Shown: one piece after another, positions 34,847 through 43,847 of the stretch
How positions within the stretch are numbered: position 1 is the first letter of the stretch
How the letters are laid out: the number at the start of each line of letters is the position of its first letter
Source: Bacillota bacterium
GTDB taxonomy: Bacteria > Bacillota > Clostridia > Acetivibrionales > DTU013
DNA length: 64,000 bases
Assembly: GCA_023435745.1 (NCBI GenBank)
Contig: JAEZMD010000021.1
Location: forward strand, 1 to 64,000
Direction of reading: 5' to 3'
Translations under genes and position numbers: made by a program
Notes under the pieces: model-generated
Told to the model about the DNA's origin: nothing
What the model saw: only the letters and a program-made list of their open reading frames with translations
Databases searched by the model: none

Positions 34847-36469
34847 TTATTTCTTGGAGGCGAGATATTCGTCAATCTGTTTCTGCAGCTCTGTCTTGAT
34901 TTTTTCAACACCTGCTGCTTTTAGTTTTTCGTCAAGCTGCTTATATGCAGCGTCTACATCCTTAACAGCGCCAAGCATGATCGGGTTGTTGTACTGAATC
35001 AATGCCTGGTTGCAGTTTGCAGCTTCTGTCTTGATGTTATCAATGTTAGGAGTGAACGCTGCAAGCTTGTCTTCTCCAAGGAGGCTCGGAATTCTGTCAT
35101 AGAGCTTAATATAGCTATCAGACCAGGTTGCAAGAGGCAGATGGAGGTTCTTGTTTGTGAACCAGAAGCCTGCCGCGTCCGGAGGATAATTGTTGCTCTC
35201 AGCAGTTACGCCTTCAGGAAGATCGATCTTGCCGTCCTTTACTACATAGTTAACACCCTCAATACCATAGTATACAAGGTATTCGTAGGATTTCTCCTGG
35301 CAGATGAGATCCATAGCCATCAGAGTTCTTTCCCAATTTTTGGACGATGCGGATACTGCCCAGCCGTTATTGATGTAAGGATCGGCCATATATTTCCCAC
35401 TTGCTCCGCCAACGGTTGGAACTACGCCAACAGTAAAACCGCCTGCTTCTGCCTGAGCAATAATACTCTGAAGGTCTGTTGAATTACCAAAGCCTACCGC
35501 TGATTTGCCCTGTACAAAGGAATCCTTGCTGCGCACCTTGTTTGCAAACGCATCCTTGTTGATGTAACCGGCGTCATACCATGCCTTCATGGTTTTTGCG
35601 GCAGTTGTATAAATAGGAGTGAGTGTTGAATCATTTGCAGTATTATACAGCTTTCCGTCGCCATCGAATGGCTTGTAGGTCAAACCGGAGCCGCCGCCTG
35701 TGGTCATCAGCGGATCTTTTACCTGATCCATTGCCTCGACAACCAGAGCGCCAAAAGGAGTGCCAAGGTCGTAATTGGCTTCAAGGTTCAGTGGAATCAT
35801 GCCCTTTTCGTTTTCCTTAATCGCTTTCAAATAGGGTTCGATATCCGAGAACCTGTTGATTGCCGGAACACCGTATTTTACTCTCAGATCTTCTCTGTAA
35901 ACAAATGACGGAACCTTTTTATCAGGAGAATTCGTAGGTATCATGTAAACCTTGCCATCAACCTGTGCTTCTGTGAAAGCCGAGGTGTCCTTCAACTGCT
36001 CCCACTGCTTCGGCATATACTTCTGGATAATCTCATCAGTAAGCTCCATGAAGGCACCTTTGGCAGCCTGCTGCGCATAAAAGGACCATGTTGCTGTGAA
36101 TATCCAGTCCACATCCTCTCCCGCCGCAAGTATCAGAGGGTATTTTGCCTGCATGTCACTCCAGCCGATATAGCTGATTTCCATCGTGGCATTGAGATCT
36201 GCCTTTAATTTCTTGTTTAACTCAGTCATTACATCGTTAAAGCCTGCAGGAGCAGCCCCAAGTAAATAACCAAAAAGCTTTACCTCTTTCGATGTGTCTA
36301 TTGCCGGTTCAGCCGGAGTCTCTTCTGCTGTCTTCTCCTCGGCTGTTGTCTGCGCCGGCGCAGTAGTGGTCGGTTCATTTTCGGCTGCCTGCTTTCCGCA
36401 TCCGGTCAGAACAAGAGCCAAAACCAGTGTGACTGAAATAATAAGACTAAGTACCTTGAACCTTTTCAT
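34847..36469 (-). CDS. Carbohydrate ABC transporter, substrate-binding lipoprotein
   Basis: A 540-residue extracellular solute-binding protein of the large LplA-like type. The signal peptide ends in the lipobox VLTGC (Cys24), followed by a Thr/Glu/Pro-rich linker (about 27-60). AGGAGG lies in front of ATG 36469. In this family the protein binds oligosaccharides. It is the third gene of a permease-permease-binding protein operon read on the minus strand, and its products meet YtcP/LplB-type permeases. A strong terminator follows. The divergent YesN/YesM pair likely controls it. Confidence 0.86.
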   Translation of the reverse strand: MKRFKVLSLIISVTLVLALVLTGCGKQAAENEPTTTAPAQTTAEEKTAEETPAEPAIDTSKEVKLFGYLLGAAPAGFNDVMTELNKKLKADLNATMEISYIGWSDMQAKYPLILAAGEDVDWIFTATWSFYAQQAAKGAFMELTDEIIQKYMPKQWEQLKDTSAFTEAQVDGKVYMIPTNSPDKKVPSFVYREDLRVKYGVPAINRFSDIEPYLKAIKENEKGMIPLNLEANYDLGTPFGALVVEAMDQVKDPLMTTGGGSGLTYKPFDGDGKLYNTANDSTLTPIYTTAAKTMKAWYDAGYINKDAFANKVRSKDSFVQGKSAVGFGNSTDLQSIIAQAEAGGFTVGVVPTVGGASGKYMADPYINNGWAVSASSKNWERTLMAMDLICQEKSYEYLVYYGIEGVNYVVKDGKIDLPEGVTAESNNYPPDAAGFWFTNKNLHLPLATWSDSYIKLYDRIPSLLGEDKLAAFTPNIDNIKTEAANCNQALIQYNNPIMLGAVKDVDAAYKQLDEKLKAAGVEKIKTELQKQIDEYLASKK

Positions 36470-36521
36470 TACAAATCCTCCTTTTTTACATTCATCTTTA
36501 TTAATAACCGGTTGTCCGGTA

Positions 36522-37400
36522 TTAACCTTTAACAGATCCGAGAGTAATTCCTTTTACGAAATATTTCTGAACAAAGGGATATGCCAACAGGATCGGGCCT
36601 GTAGAAACCACTGTCATTGCAAGCTTCAGTGACTCCTGAGGCAGCGTTACCGTAGATGCATTCTGTACAACGCTCGAAGCAACGTTAACAGAGGATATTA
36701 TGTTGTAAAGCACATACTGCAGAGGGAAAAGCTTTTGCCTTTCAACGAACATCATAGGTGTCCACCAGTCGTTCCAGTATCCCAGTACCGTAAACAATCC
36801 GATTGAGGCCAGCGCGGGCTTGGACAGCGGAAGAATGATTCTTATAAAGATCGAAAAATCACCGGCGCCGTCAATTTTTGCGGACTCATTCAGCGAATCC
36901 GGTATGGAACCGCGGATGAAGTTTCTCAGGATCAGGATGTTCATTGCGCTGAACATCGGTACCAGCAGCAGAACAAGTATTGTGTTCTTCAAATGATAGG
37001 TGCTGGAGAGGGTAATATAGTAGGATGCCAATCCGCCGTTAAACAATGTGGTGAAATATATGAAAAAGGCCAGACCATTCCTGTATTTCAGATCCTTCCT
37101 GTACATAACATATGCAGCCATTGATGCAAGAAACAGCGATATTACAGTACCTGCAACCGTTACCAGTATGGTGATGCCATATGCTCTGAGTATTGTATCA
37201 GGGGATTGAAATATAAGCTCATACGCGTTATATGAGAATTCCTTCGGAATCAGCGAATATCCGTAAAAGATAATGGAGTGCTCCGAAGCAAAGGAGTTCA
37301 CAATAAGCACAACGAACGGGAAAAGCGTGAACAACGCTATAACCGTTATTACAACATAAGAGACCGTCGATAAAATAAATTGATCTGAAGATTTTTTCAT
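36522..37400 (-). CDS. Carbohydrate ABC transporter permease (YtcP type)
   Basis: A 292-residue membrane protein with six hydrophobic segments and the permease-ATPase contact motif ESAKIDGAGDFSIFIRIILPLSKP (the EAA loop, split: ESAKIDGAGD and ILPLSKP). I start at ATG 37400 (MKKSSDQFIL), where TGGTGAT is a weak binding site; the frame is open upstream to 37451. It lies 13 bases after the other permease and 52 bases before the lipoprotein gene. The ATPase of this importer is not encoded here, as is usual for this class, where one MsmK-type ATPase serves many systems. Confidence 0.85.
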   Translation of the reverse strand: MKKSSDQFILSTVSYVVITVIALFTLFPFVVLIVNSFASEHSIIFYGYSLIPKEFSYNAYELIFQSPDTILRAYGITILVTVAGTVISLFLASMAAYVMYRKDLKYRNGLAFFIYFTTLFNGGLASYYITLSSTYHLKNTILVLLLVPMFSAMNILILRNFIRGSIPDSLNESAKIDGAGDFSIFIRIILPLSKPALASIGLFTVLGYWNDWWTPMMFVERQKLFPLQYVLYNIISSVNVASSVVQNASTVTLPQESLKLAMTVVSTGPILLAYPFVQKYFVKGITLGSVKG

Positions 37401-37413
37401 ATAATCACCATTC

Positions 37414-38343
37414 TCAGAACAGCGCCGATTCACTGTCCACCTTTCTAACAATCGTATTGACGATCATTATGATGATAAAGCAGAGCACCGATTGGTAAAA
37501 ACCTGCCGCCGATGCCATTCCAAAATCCTGCGTGCCCATTAAAGAGCGGAAGACCAATGTGTCGATAATGTCCGTACTATCAATCAGCAGTCCGTTATTT
37601 CCAATAAGGTTATAGAACATATCAAACTCACCTCTGAGGATCCTGCCTACGCCAAGCAGCAGCAGAATAATCACAGTAGGTTTCAGTAGCGGCAAAGTGA
37701 TCTTGAATATTTTTTGAAACATGTTGGCTCCGTCAATCGTCGCCGCTTCATAACACTCCTGATCAATCCCCGAGATGGCGGAAAGATAAAGCACGCTTCC
37801 GAAGCCAACCCACTTCCATAGGTACAGAACAGGCAAAAGAATATACCAATAGCTCGGATCGCTGTATATGTTAACAGGTTCACTCCCCAAGCTTCTCATG
37901 AAATTGTTTACCAGTCCGTAATCATAGTTGAAGAAGTTATACATAAATGCCGACACAACAACCCATGAAATAAAGTAGGGAAGAAACATGAACGATTGTG
38001 TTATTTTTTTGAATAACTTGCCTGACAGCTCGGAAATCATGATGGCGACCATGATGGAGAATATAGTATAGGCTGCCAGAAAGATTACGTTGTACATCAC
38101 TGTATTGACCGTTACCTGCCAGGCTTTACCCGATACAAAAAAGTATCTGAAATTAGCAATACCGTTCCACGGGCTGAACAAAATACCGTCTCTGTAGTTA
38201 AAATCCTTGAATGCGACAACAATACCCGCCATAGGAATATATGCAAACAGGATATAATACACTGCGACCGGCACAAACATGAAATAGAGTACTTTGTTCT
38301 TTATCAGCTCATGTAAAAAACCAGACTTTTTCAATGACTTCAT
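37414..38343 (-). CDS. Carbohydrate ABC transporter permease (LplB type)
   Basis: A 309-residue permease with six membrane segments. GGGAG seven bases before ATG 38343 (MKSLKKSGFL) sets the start. The EAA loop appears as YEAATIDGANMFQKIFKITLP. LplB-type phrases include YIPMAGIVVAFKDFNY and SWYILLPVLYLWKWVGFGS-like SYWYILLPVLYLWKWVGFG. First gene of the importer operon, divergent from the response-regulator gene 271 bases away. Confidence 0.86.
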   Translation of the reverse strand: MKSLKKSGFLHELIKNKVLYFMFVPVAVYYILFAYIPMAGIVVAFKDFNYRDGILFSPWNGIANFRYFFVSGKAWQVTVNTVMYNVIFLAAYTIFSIMVAIMISELSGKLFKKITQSFMFLPYFISWVVVSAFMYNFFNYDYGLVNNFMRSLGSEPVNIYSDPSYWYILLPVLYLWKWVGFGSVLYLSAISGIDQECYEAATIDGANMFQKIFKITLPLLKPTVIILLLLGVGRILRGEFDMFYNLIGNNGLLIDSTDIIDTLVFRSLMGTQDFGMASAAGFYQSVLCFIIIMIVNTIVRKVDSESALF

Positions 38344-38613
38344 CTTTTCACTCCCATACAAGATATCGTCCTTGCATATTTATCATACTGTGGTTTATCT
38401 TTTGTTTGAACATGATAAAACTACGATAATCTTTGTTTTATTATTCTCTTTTGCTGGACAGTCGATGCAAAGAAGTAAATGTACTGCAGTGCGAAATGGA
38501 TGTGTTACGCAAGACAGATAAATGATATAATATACTCATGAATCAGGATATTATATCGAAGAAACATAAGGCCGAATAACATCACAATTAAGCTGCCAAA
38601 CAGGAGTCAGAAC

Positions 38614-40209
38614 ATGCTGAGTGTAATTATCGCTGATGATGAAAAAACGACCAGGGAGAGTCTGAAGGAATATGTCAAATGGGACGCCCATGCGATTGAC
38701 AATGTCCGGACGGCCAAGGACGGTCTTGACGCTCTGGAGCTGGCAAAACAAATCAAGCCCGATATTCTTGTCACCGATGTCAGAATGCCGAAAATGGACG
38801 GGATCACACTTGCAGCAAGAATCAGAGAGTTGTATCCGGATTGCAGGATCATCTTTATCAGCGGTTATTCCGATAAAGAATATCTGAAATCGGCCATTCA
38901 TTTAAAGGCAGTCAGCTATATCGAAAAACCCATCGATCTGGAAGAAGTGGAATCCGTGGTCGGACAGGCCGTATCCGCGTGTCTGGAGGACAAACAAAGA
39001 CGCATGGCCGCCGAAAAGCTTAAAAGCAGCGTGACTGAGAGCATACCGTATATACGTCAGGAAATAGTGCTTGATCTGATCAAGGGCAATTTCGGCAGCG
39101 ACGCATTGACCGGAAAATTCAACGATCTTTATCTGAAAATCGCCAGAAACGGCCCTTTTATCGCAAGCAGCATCAAATTGAACTGGAAACCCGGCGCAGG
39201 CGATAAAATCAAAAGCAATGTCCGGCATAGAATACTGGAAACATTTTGCGACCCGCAGCAATTTGACCAATCGTCCGTTCTGGCGGGGATCTCGCCTGAA
39301 GATACCATTGCGCTGATCATTACCGGCCAGGCTGCAAAAAGTCTGAATTCGTCGGGACTGCCCCAAATAATTCTGGATAACCTGAACGCCCTGTCTGATG
39401 GCAATTTCTCAGTCTCAATCGGAATAGGTCCTGAAGTAAGCGCGGTATCCGCTCTGACCCGATCATGGTCACAAGCGTATACGGCATTGAATAAGCAATT
39501 CTACTCAGGCAGCAACAAGATATACTATTACAGCGTCAACGTAAGCCGGCGGTACGCTCCTGACAGAAATCTCTATACGGATTTTCAAAGTCTCCTGAAA
39601 AAGGATGACATGGAAGGCGCGGTAGCCTTTGTCAATAATCTCACGCAAAATATAAGGATGGCTGCTGATCAGGAAATTGACCACATCAAGAACATCTACT
39701 TTAAATTGTTGATCCTGATTTTCGAGGCCGCCCGTGACAGAAATCTGATTGATCCTGTGGATGAAAGTGAAAAATCATATATATGGCAGGAAATCAATGA
39801 GATACAAAGTCTGTCGGAGTGCTCCGACTATATCATCTCAAACCTTTCTGCCGTATTCAGCAAATTTGACAATACGGACAATGTAAGCCGGAAGGAATAT
39901 GAAATCACAAAATATATCAGGGAAAGCTTTGGAAACAAAGATCTTTCCATACAGATGATTGCAGATCAGGTCCATTTCAGCCAGACCTATCTATGCTCCT
40001 TTTTTAAGAAATCGACGGGAATGACGCTTAACGAATATATTACAGATGTGAGGATAGAAAAAGCAAAGGAATTATTACAGGACGGTAATATCAAGCTTTA
40101 TGAGGTTGCGCTCAGGATAGGTTTTACCGATTCCAACTATTTTTCGACCCTCTTTAAGAAAAATGTAGGCTGTACACCGTCAGAATACAGAGAGAAATTC
40201 AGGTTATGA
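38614..40209 (+). CDS. YesN-type response regulator, AraC family
   Basis: A 531-residue regulator: receiver domain (1-120) with acidic pocket Asp8/Asp9, phosphoacceptor Asp55 in ILVTDVRMP and Lys in YIEKPID; a variable central region; and a C-terminal AraC-type DNA-binding domain (about 430-531) with LSIQMIADQVHFSQTYLCSF and LYEVALRIGFTDSNYFSTLF. CAGGAG precedes ATG 38614. The stop overlaps the start of the kinase gene (ATGA), so the two are coupled. It is divergent from the ABC importer operon, its likely target. Confidence 0.88.
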   Translation: MLSVIIADDEKTTRESLKEYVKWDAHAIDNVRTAKDGLDALELAKQIKPDILVTDVRMPKMDGITLAARIRELYPDCRIIFISGYSDKEYLKSAIHLKAVSYIEKPIDLEEVESVVGQAVSACLEDKQRRMAAEKLKSSVTESIPYIRQEIVLDLIKGNFGSDALTGKFNDLYLKIARNGPFIASSIKLNWKPGAGDKIKSNVRHRILETFCDPQQFDQSSVLAGISPEDTIALIITGQAAKSLNSSGLPQIILDNLNALSDGNFSVSIGIGPEVSAVSALTRSWSQAYTALNKQFYSGSNKIYYYSVNVSRRYAPDRNLYTDFQSLLKKDDMEGAVAFVNNLTQNIRMAADQEIDHIKNIYFKLLILIFEAARDRNLIDPVDESEKSYIWQEINEIQSLSECSDYIISNLSAVFSKFDNTDNVSRKEYEITKYIRESFGNKDLSIQMIADQVHFSQTYLCSFFKKSTGMTLNEYITDVRIEKAKELLQDGNIKLYEVALRIGFTDSNYFSTLFKKNVGCTPSEYREKFRL

Positions 40210-42038
40210 TGACAGAAATCAAGAAGTGGTTGAATGACCTCAGCATACGCTACAAGCTTTTCATTACTTTTTTGGCGTTGATTATACTGCCAATCTGTAT
40301 TTTTCTGCTGATTAACATGTATTATACCTCTCATGAGGCCGAAAAACAGGCTCTGTACTCCTTGAGGCAGGTGCAGAGCCAGACTGAATCCCTTCTTGAG
40401 TTCAAGACCGAATCTATAAAAAATGTACTTGATATTCTGGTTCTCAACGATACCATCGTGGAGCTTTCATTGAAGGAAACAGAATACTATACGGAAAATG
40501 TAGGCTTCTGGATAGATGATAACAGCAAGCTGACAAAGGTATTCTATATCACCCAGTACAATCCGGACATCAGCAACCTTATATTTTATATGAGAAACGG
40601 ACTTGCCTCTGTGGTTGAAACATCCGATTACAAAAGGCTGAGTACAGTGGAGGAGCTCGCATGGTTCAAACAGCTTCTCGGGAGTGGCAACAAAGTCCAA
40701 TGGATCACGCAGGCCAAGGCTGTTAATCAGGAAGCCGAGGCTGATGCTGCAGGCTCCGGGGCTGACAATGAATACGCCGGAGAATATGTTTCCGCCGTCA
40801 AGGGCATTATCAATGCACAGGATATCCGTAACATATCTGGAATCCTGCGGCTGGACATGCCGGTCTCCGTACTGCGGCAGGCGCTCGATCAGTCTCTTTT
40901 CACGGAATCCACCTCCGCACATCTGGTCAATAGTGCCAATGAAATCATCTGCTCTTCCAAAAACAATTTTGCCGTCAACCATACAGCCCTCTCACAGATC
41001 ATTGAAGTCACCGGAGCCATAGAAGCAGACACCGGATGGGTCAATGATGATATATCCGGCGAGGAATATCTGATGGGTACCCAGAAAATTGACAACACCG
41101 ACTGGAGGCTCATTCTGGCCGTTCCCTACAAGGATATCCGGATGATCGGTGACAAGACCCGTGGGCAGATGCTTTTGATCCTTCTCATCGTGGCGCCTCT
41201 CACACTCCCTCTGTCCTTTATTGTATCCGCATCAGCCACCAAAAGGATCAGAAGGCTGATCGGAAATATGAACAGGGTGGTCGACGGCGACTTCAATATT
41301 GGCATCCTGCAGGGAAACAATGACGAGATCGGACAGCTGATACGGAATTTTAACTTTATGCTCACTAAAATATCAATGCTAATTGATGAAAGGTTCAATA
41401 TGGGACTTGAGATCAAAAACCTGGAGCTTAAGGCACTGCAGGCGCAGATCAATCCTCATTTTCTTTATAACACACTGGATCTGATCGACTGGATCTCCGT
41501 TAAAAATAACTCCCCGCAAGCCAGCCGGCTAGTGAAGGCCATGAGTAAGTTTTACAAGCTTTCGCTAAGCAACGGCAATGATATCGTGACGATAAAAAGC
41601 GAGCTTGAGCATGTGAAAACCTATGTCCAGATACAGAATATGCGGTTTGAAGATAAGATCCGGCTATTGATCGATATCCCCGACGAGCTTTGCAGCTGCC
41701 TGATTCCAAAAATTATCCTGCAGCCGTTGGTGGAAAACTCCATTCTTCATGGGATACTGGAAAGGGAAGGCGAATCCGGAACCATTCAAATCAGCGGGAA
41801 AGCCTCCGGCGAGGACATCATTCTCAGTATCCACGATGACGGCGCAGGGATCACAGAGGAAATCCTCAGCGATATCCCTGCGGGCATCGCGTCAAACGAA
41901 GCTCACGGATACGGCGTGCGCAATATTGATGAGCGATTGAAGCTCTACTTTGGGAGCGCTTACGGACTCACATACAAGAGCGAAGAGCGCATCGGCACTA
42001 CTGTGGAGATCAGGATCAAGGCCATAAGGCAAGCGTGA
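40206..42038 (+). CDS. YesM-type sensor histidine kinase
   Basis: A 610-residue membrane kinase. Two membrane segments (about 20-40 and 318-340) flank an extracellular sensing domain. HAMP follows, then a His_kinase domain with the phospho-His in NPHFLYNTLDLIDW (about residue 420) and a HATPase with LVENSILHGI and DDGAGI. It shares the ATGA overlap with the YesN-type regulator and is its obvious partner. Expected ligand: the oligosaccharide imported by the divergent ABC system, directly or through a binding protein. Confidence 0.88.
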   Translation: MMTEIKKWLNDLSIRYKLFITFLALIILPICIFLLINMYYTSHEAEKQALYSLRQVQSQTESLLEFKTESIKNVLDILVLNDTIVELSLKETEYYTENVGFWIDDNSKLTKVFYITQYNPDISNLIFYMRNGLASVVETSDYKRLSTVEELAWFKQLLGSGNKVQWITQAKAVNQEAEADAAGSGADNEYAGEYVSAVKGIINAQDIRNISGILRLDMPVSVLRQALDQSLFTESTSAHLVNSANEIICSSKNNFAVNHTALSQIIEVTGAIEADTGWVNDDISGEEYLMGTQKIDNTDWRLILAVPYKDIRMIGDKTRGQMLLILLIVAPLTLPLSFIVSASATKRIRRLIGNMNRVVDGDFNIGILQGNNDEIGQLIRNFNFMLTKISMLIDERFNMGLEIKNLELKALQAQINPHFLYNTLDLIDWISVKNNSPQASRLVKAMSKFYKLSLSNGNDIVTIKSELEHVKTYVQIQNMRFEDKIRLLIDIPDELCSCLIPKIILQPLVENSILHGILEREGESGTIQISGKASGEDIILSIHDDGAGITEEILSDIPAGIASNEAHGYGVRNIDERLKLYFGSAYGLTYKSEERIGTTVEIRIKAIRQA

Positions 42039-42110
42039 AAGAGAGGGGAAGGGCGGCCCGCACCTGTTACAATAACCGTTCTCTCCATTTGCTTCATTCC
42101 TCTCTTTTAG
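42038..42110. terminator. Probable bidirectional terminator between kinase and lipoprotein genes
   Basis: Arms AAAGAGAGG (42038-42046) and CCTCTCTTT (42099-42107) enclose a 52-base loop between convergent genes, with T residues on both sides. The long loop makes it weaker than a standard hairpin. Confidence 0.5.
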
Positions 42111-42112
42111 TA

Positions 42113-43690
42113 TTATTGTTCCGTCAAATTGCTTAAATACTGGTCGATCTGCTTCTGTTGTTCCTCTATGATCCTATCGTTTCCGGCTTCCTTGTATTTT
42201 TGGATCAGTTCCGCTACCTCCTTCTCCGTGTTTTCTGTAAAGCCAAGAACAATTACCTTGTATTCCGTTTTCCACAGGCTGGTCACAAGCGTTACCTCGT
42301 TTTTAACCGCGGCATCATCAAACGCAAAGTTTTGTACGGGATGCGTGTATGCCACCTTCTCCCACGCCTTGCGGATATCAGTGTAATTCGGTATTCCGCC
42401 CTCAACCTCTTTAATAAACCTGTCATCCCTCCATCCCCAGTTACAGTTATTATCAATGGGATATTTTGCTGTGTCTGCAAGAGGCTTTATCTTTCCGCCG
42501 GCGGTTTTTTCATAATGAATCCCCTCAATCCCATACATGGTAAGGTCGGCATATCTCTCATCGTTCCTCATCAGATCAAGGAAACTCAATGCTCTTTCAG
42601 GATATCTGCTGTTTGCGTTGATGCCCATTCCATTCTGAATATAGGGCTTGACCGCAACCCCTCCGCCGTTCATCCCATCATAGACTCGCACATCCCACTG
42701 CGGATGCAGCATGTTCACAGAGGCATAGGTCCCGTTGGCAGTAGCAAGATTCATGATCGCAGAGGCACTTTCACCATTTATGAAGGATTCCTTAGCGGAC
42801 ATCTTATTCACAAGTGCTCCCTTTGACCAGTATCCTCTGATTCTCCATTCCTTCATTTTCTTTGCGTATTCCAGAAATTCAGGCATTTCAATAATATTGA
42901 TGATCCTGCCCGATCGCTTGTCACTTAAGTCAAAAAAGTGGCTCAATTGCTGTGGTTCCAGCACTTCAAAATTATTCGGCGCTAGCACGCCAAATCTCAG
43001 CAGCGTGTCGAAGTCCATATCCGAGCCTGTATCCAGCGGAATGATCTCCTGTTCATTTTTTGCCACCGCATCCAGATATTTTTCAAAATCATCCTGGTTC
43101 TTTATTTCCGAGATGCCGTATTTATCCATCAGGTCGCCCCTGACCATATATACGTAGGAGTTCAGCTCCTTATAATTCATGGGAAGCATGTACACGCTGC
43201 CATTGACCTTTGCCTGCTCCCATGCATCCTCATACATGGAGGCTGCCGTCCTGGGTGCATATTGCGCCAGCATTTCCCCGGTAATCTCAAGGAACCCGCC
43301 CTTTGTAGCCTGACTGTTGTAATGGCACCAATTCGCCGTAAAGATCAGGTCGAAGTCATCCCCTGACGCAAAGGCAAGCGGGTATTTTTGCATATAGTCG
43401 CCCCATCCCATGAAGCTCACATCCACAGTGGCATTTATGTCTTCCCTCAACAGAGCATTTAGCTTTTCATATACAAGATCAAAATCACTGTACTTGTCAC
43501 CTATCAGGTACATCCTGAGCACGGCGTTCTCCGATGGACGAGGGTTTTCGGCAGCCACGGTTGTTACGGGCTGAGTCCTGTCGGGATTCCCTGTCTGTTT
43601 CGGGAGACTGCCGACGCAACCGGTGAATAGGGAAATGGAAAAAATATTCAATGCAATCATCAAGCATAAGCTTTTCATCAGTCTTCTCAT
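42113..43690 (-). CDS. Second extracellular solute-binding lipoprotein (LplA type)
   Basis: A 525-residue lipoprotein. GGGAGGG six bases before ATG 43690 (MRRLMKSLCL) sets the start; the frame is open upstream to 43819. The lipobox is LFTGC (Cys25). The mature protein resembles the binding protein at 34847-36469 (shared phrases include LNALLREDINATVDVSFMGWGDYMQKYPLAFASGDD, here split for length: DINATVDVSFMGWGDY and KYPLAFASG). It has no permease genes beside it. It is divergent from the kinase at 43848, which suggests that it feeds ligand to that kinase or shares the LplB/YtcP permeases. Confidence 0.85.
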   Translation of the reverse strand: MRRLMKSLCLMIALNIFSISLFTGCVGSLPKQTGNPDRTQPVTTVAAENPRPSENAVLRMYLIGDKYSDFDLVYEKLNALLREDINATVDVSFMGWGDYMQKYPLAFASGDDFDLIFTANWCHYNSQATKGGFLEITGEMLAQYAPRTAASMYEDAWEQAKVNGSVYMLPMNYKELNSYVYMVRGDLMDKYGISEIKNQDDFEKYLDAVAKNEQEIIPLDTGSDMDFDTLLRFGVLAPNNFEVLEPQQLSHFFDLSDKRSGRIINIIEMPEFLEYAKKMKEWRIRGYWSKGALVNKMSAKESFINGESASAIMNLATANGTYASVNMLHPQWDVRVYDGMNGGGVAVKPYIQNGMGINANSRYPERALSFLDLMRNDERYADLTMYGIEGIHYEKTAGGKIKPLADTAKYPIDNNCNWGWRDDRFIKEVEGGIPNYTDIRKAWEKVAYTHPVQNFAFDDAAVKNEVTLVTSLWKTEYKVIVLGFTENTEKEVAELIQKYKEAGNDRIIEEQQKQIDQYLSNLTEQ

Positions 43691-43812
43691 CGAAAGCCCT
43701 CCCTTACATCCATTCTTATTGTAAAAGAGATTACCCACCCTTTCAAGTATTAGAACAATTTTTGACCAGGCGGCTGCATTGGTTCTTAACCGGACATCCG
43801 CGTGGTTCATAA

Positions 43813-43841
43813 TGGACAAAGCGTCAATCCTATATTATACT
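43813..43841 (+). promoter_or_regulatory. Putative promoter of the second YesM-type kinase
   Basis: TGGACA (43813-43818), a 17-base spacer and TATACT (43836-43841). The expected transcription start is near 43848, the very ATG chosen for the kinase gene, and no ribosome binding site is visible. Confidence 0.45.
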
Positions 43842-43847
43842 TGTGTC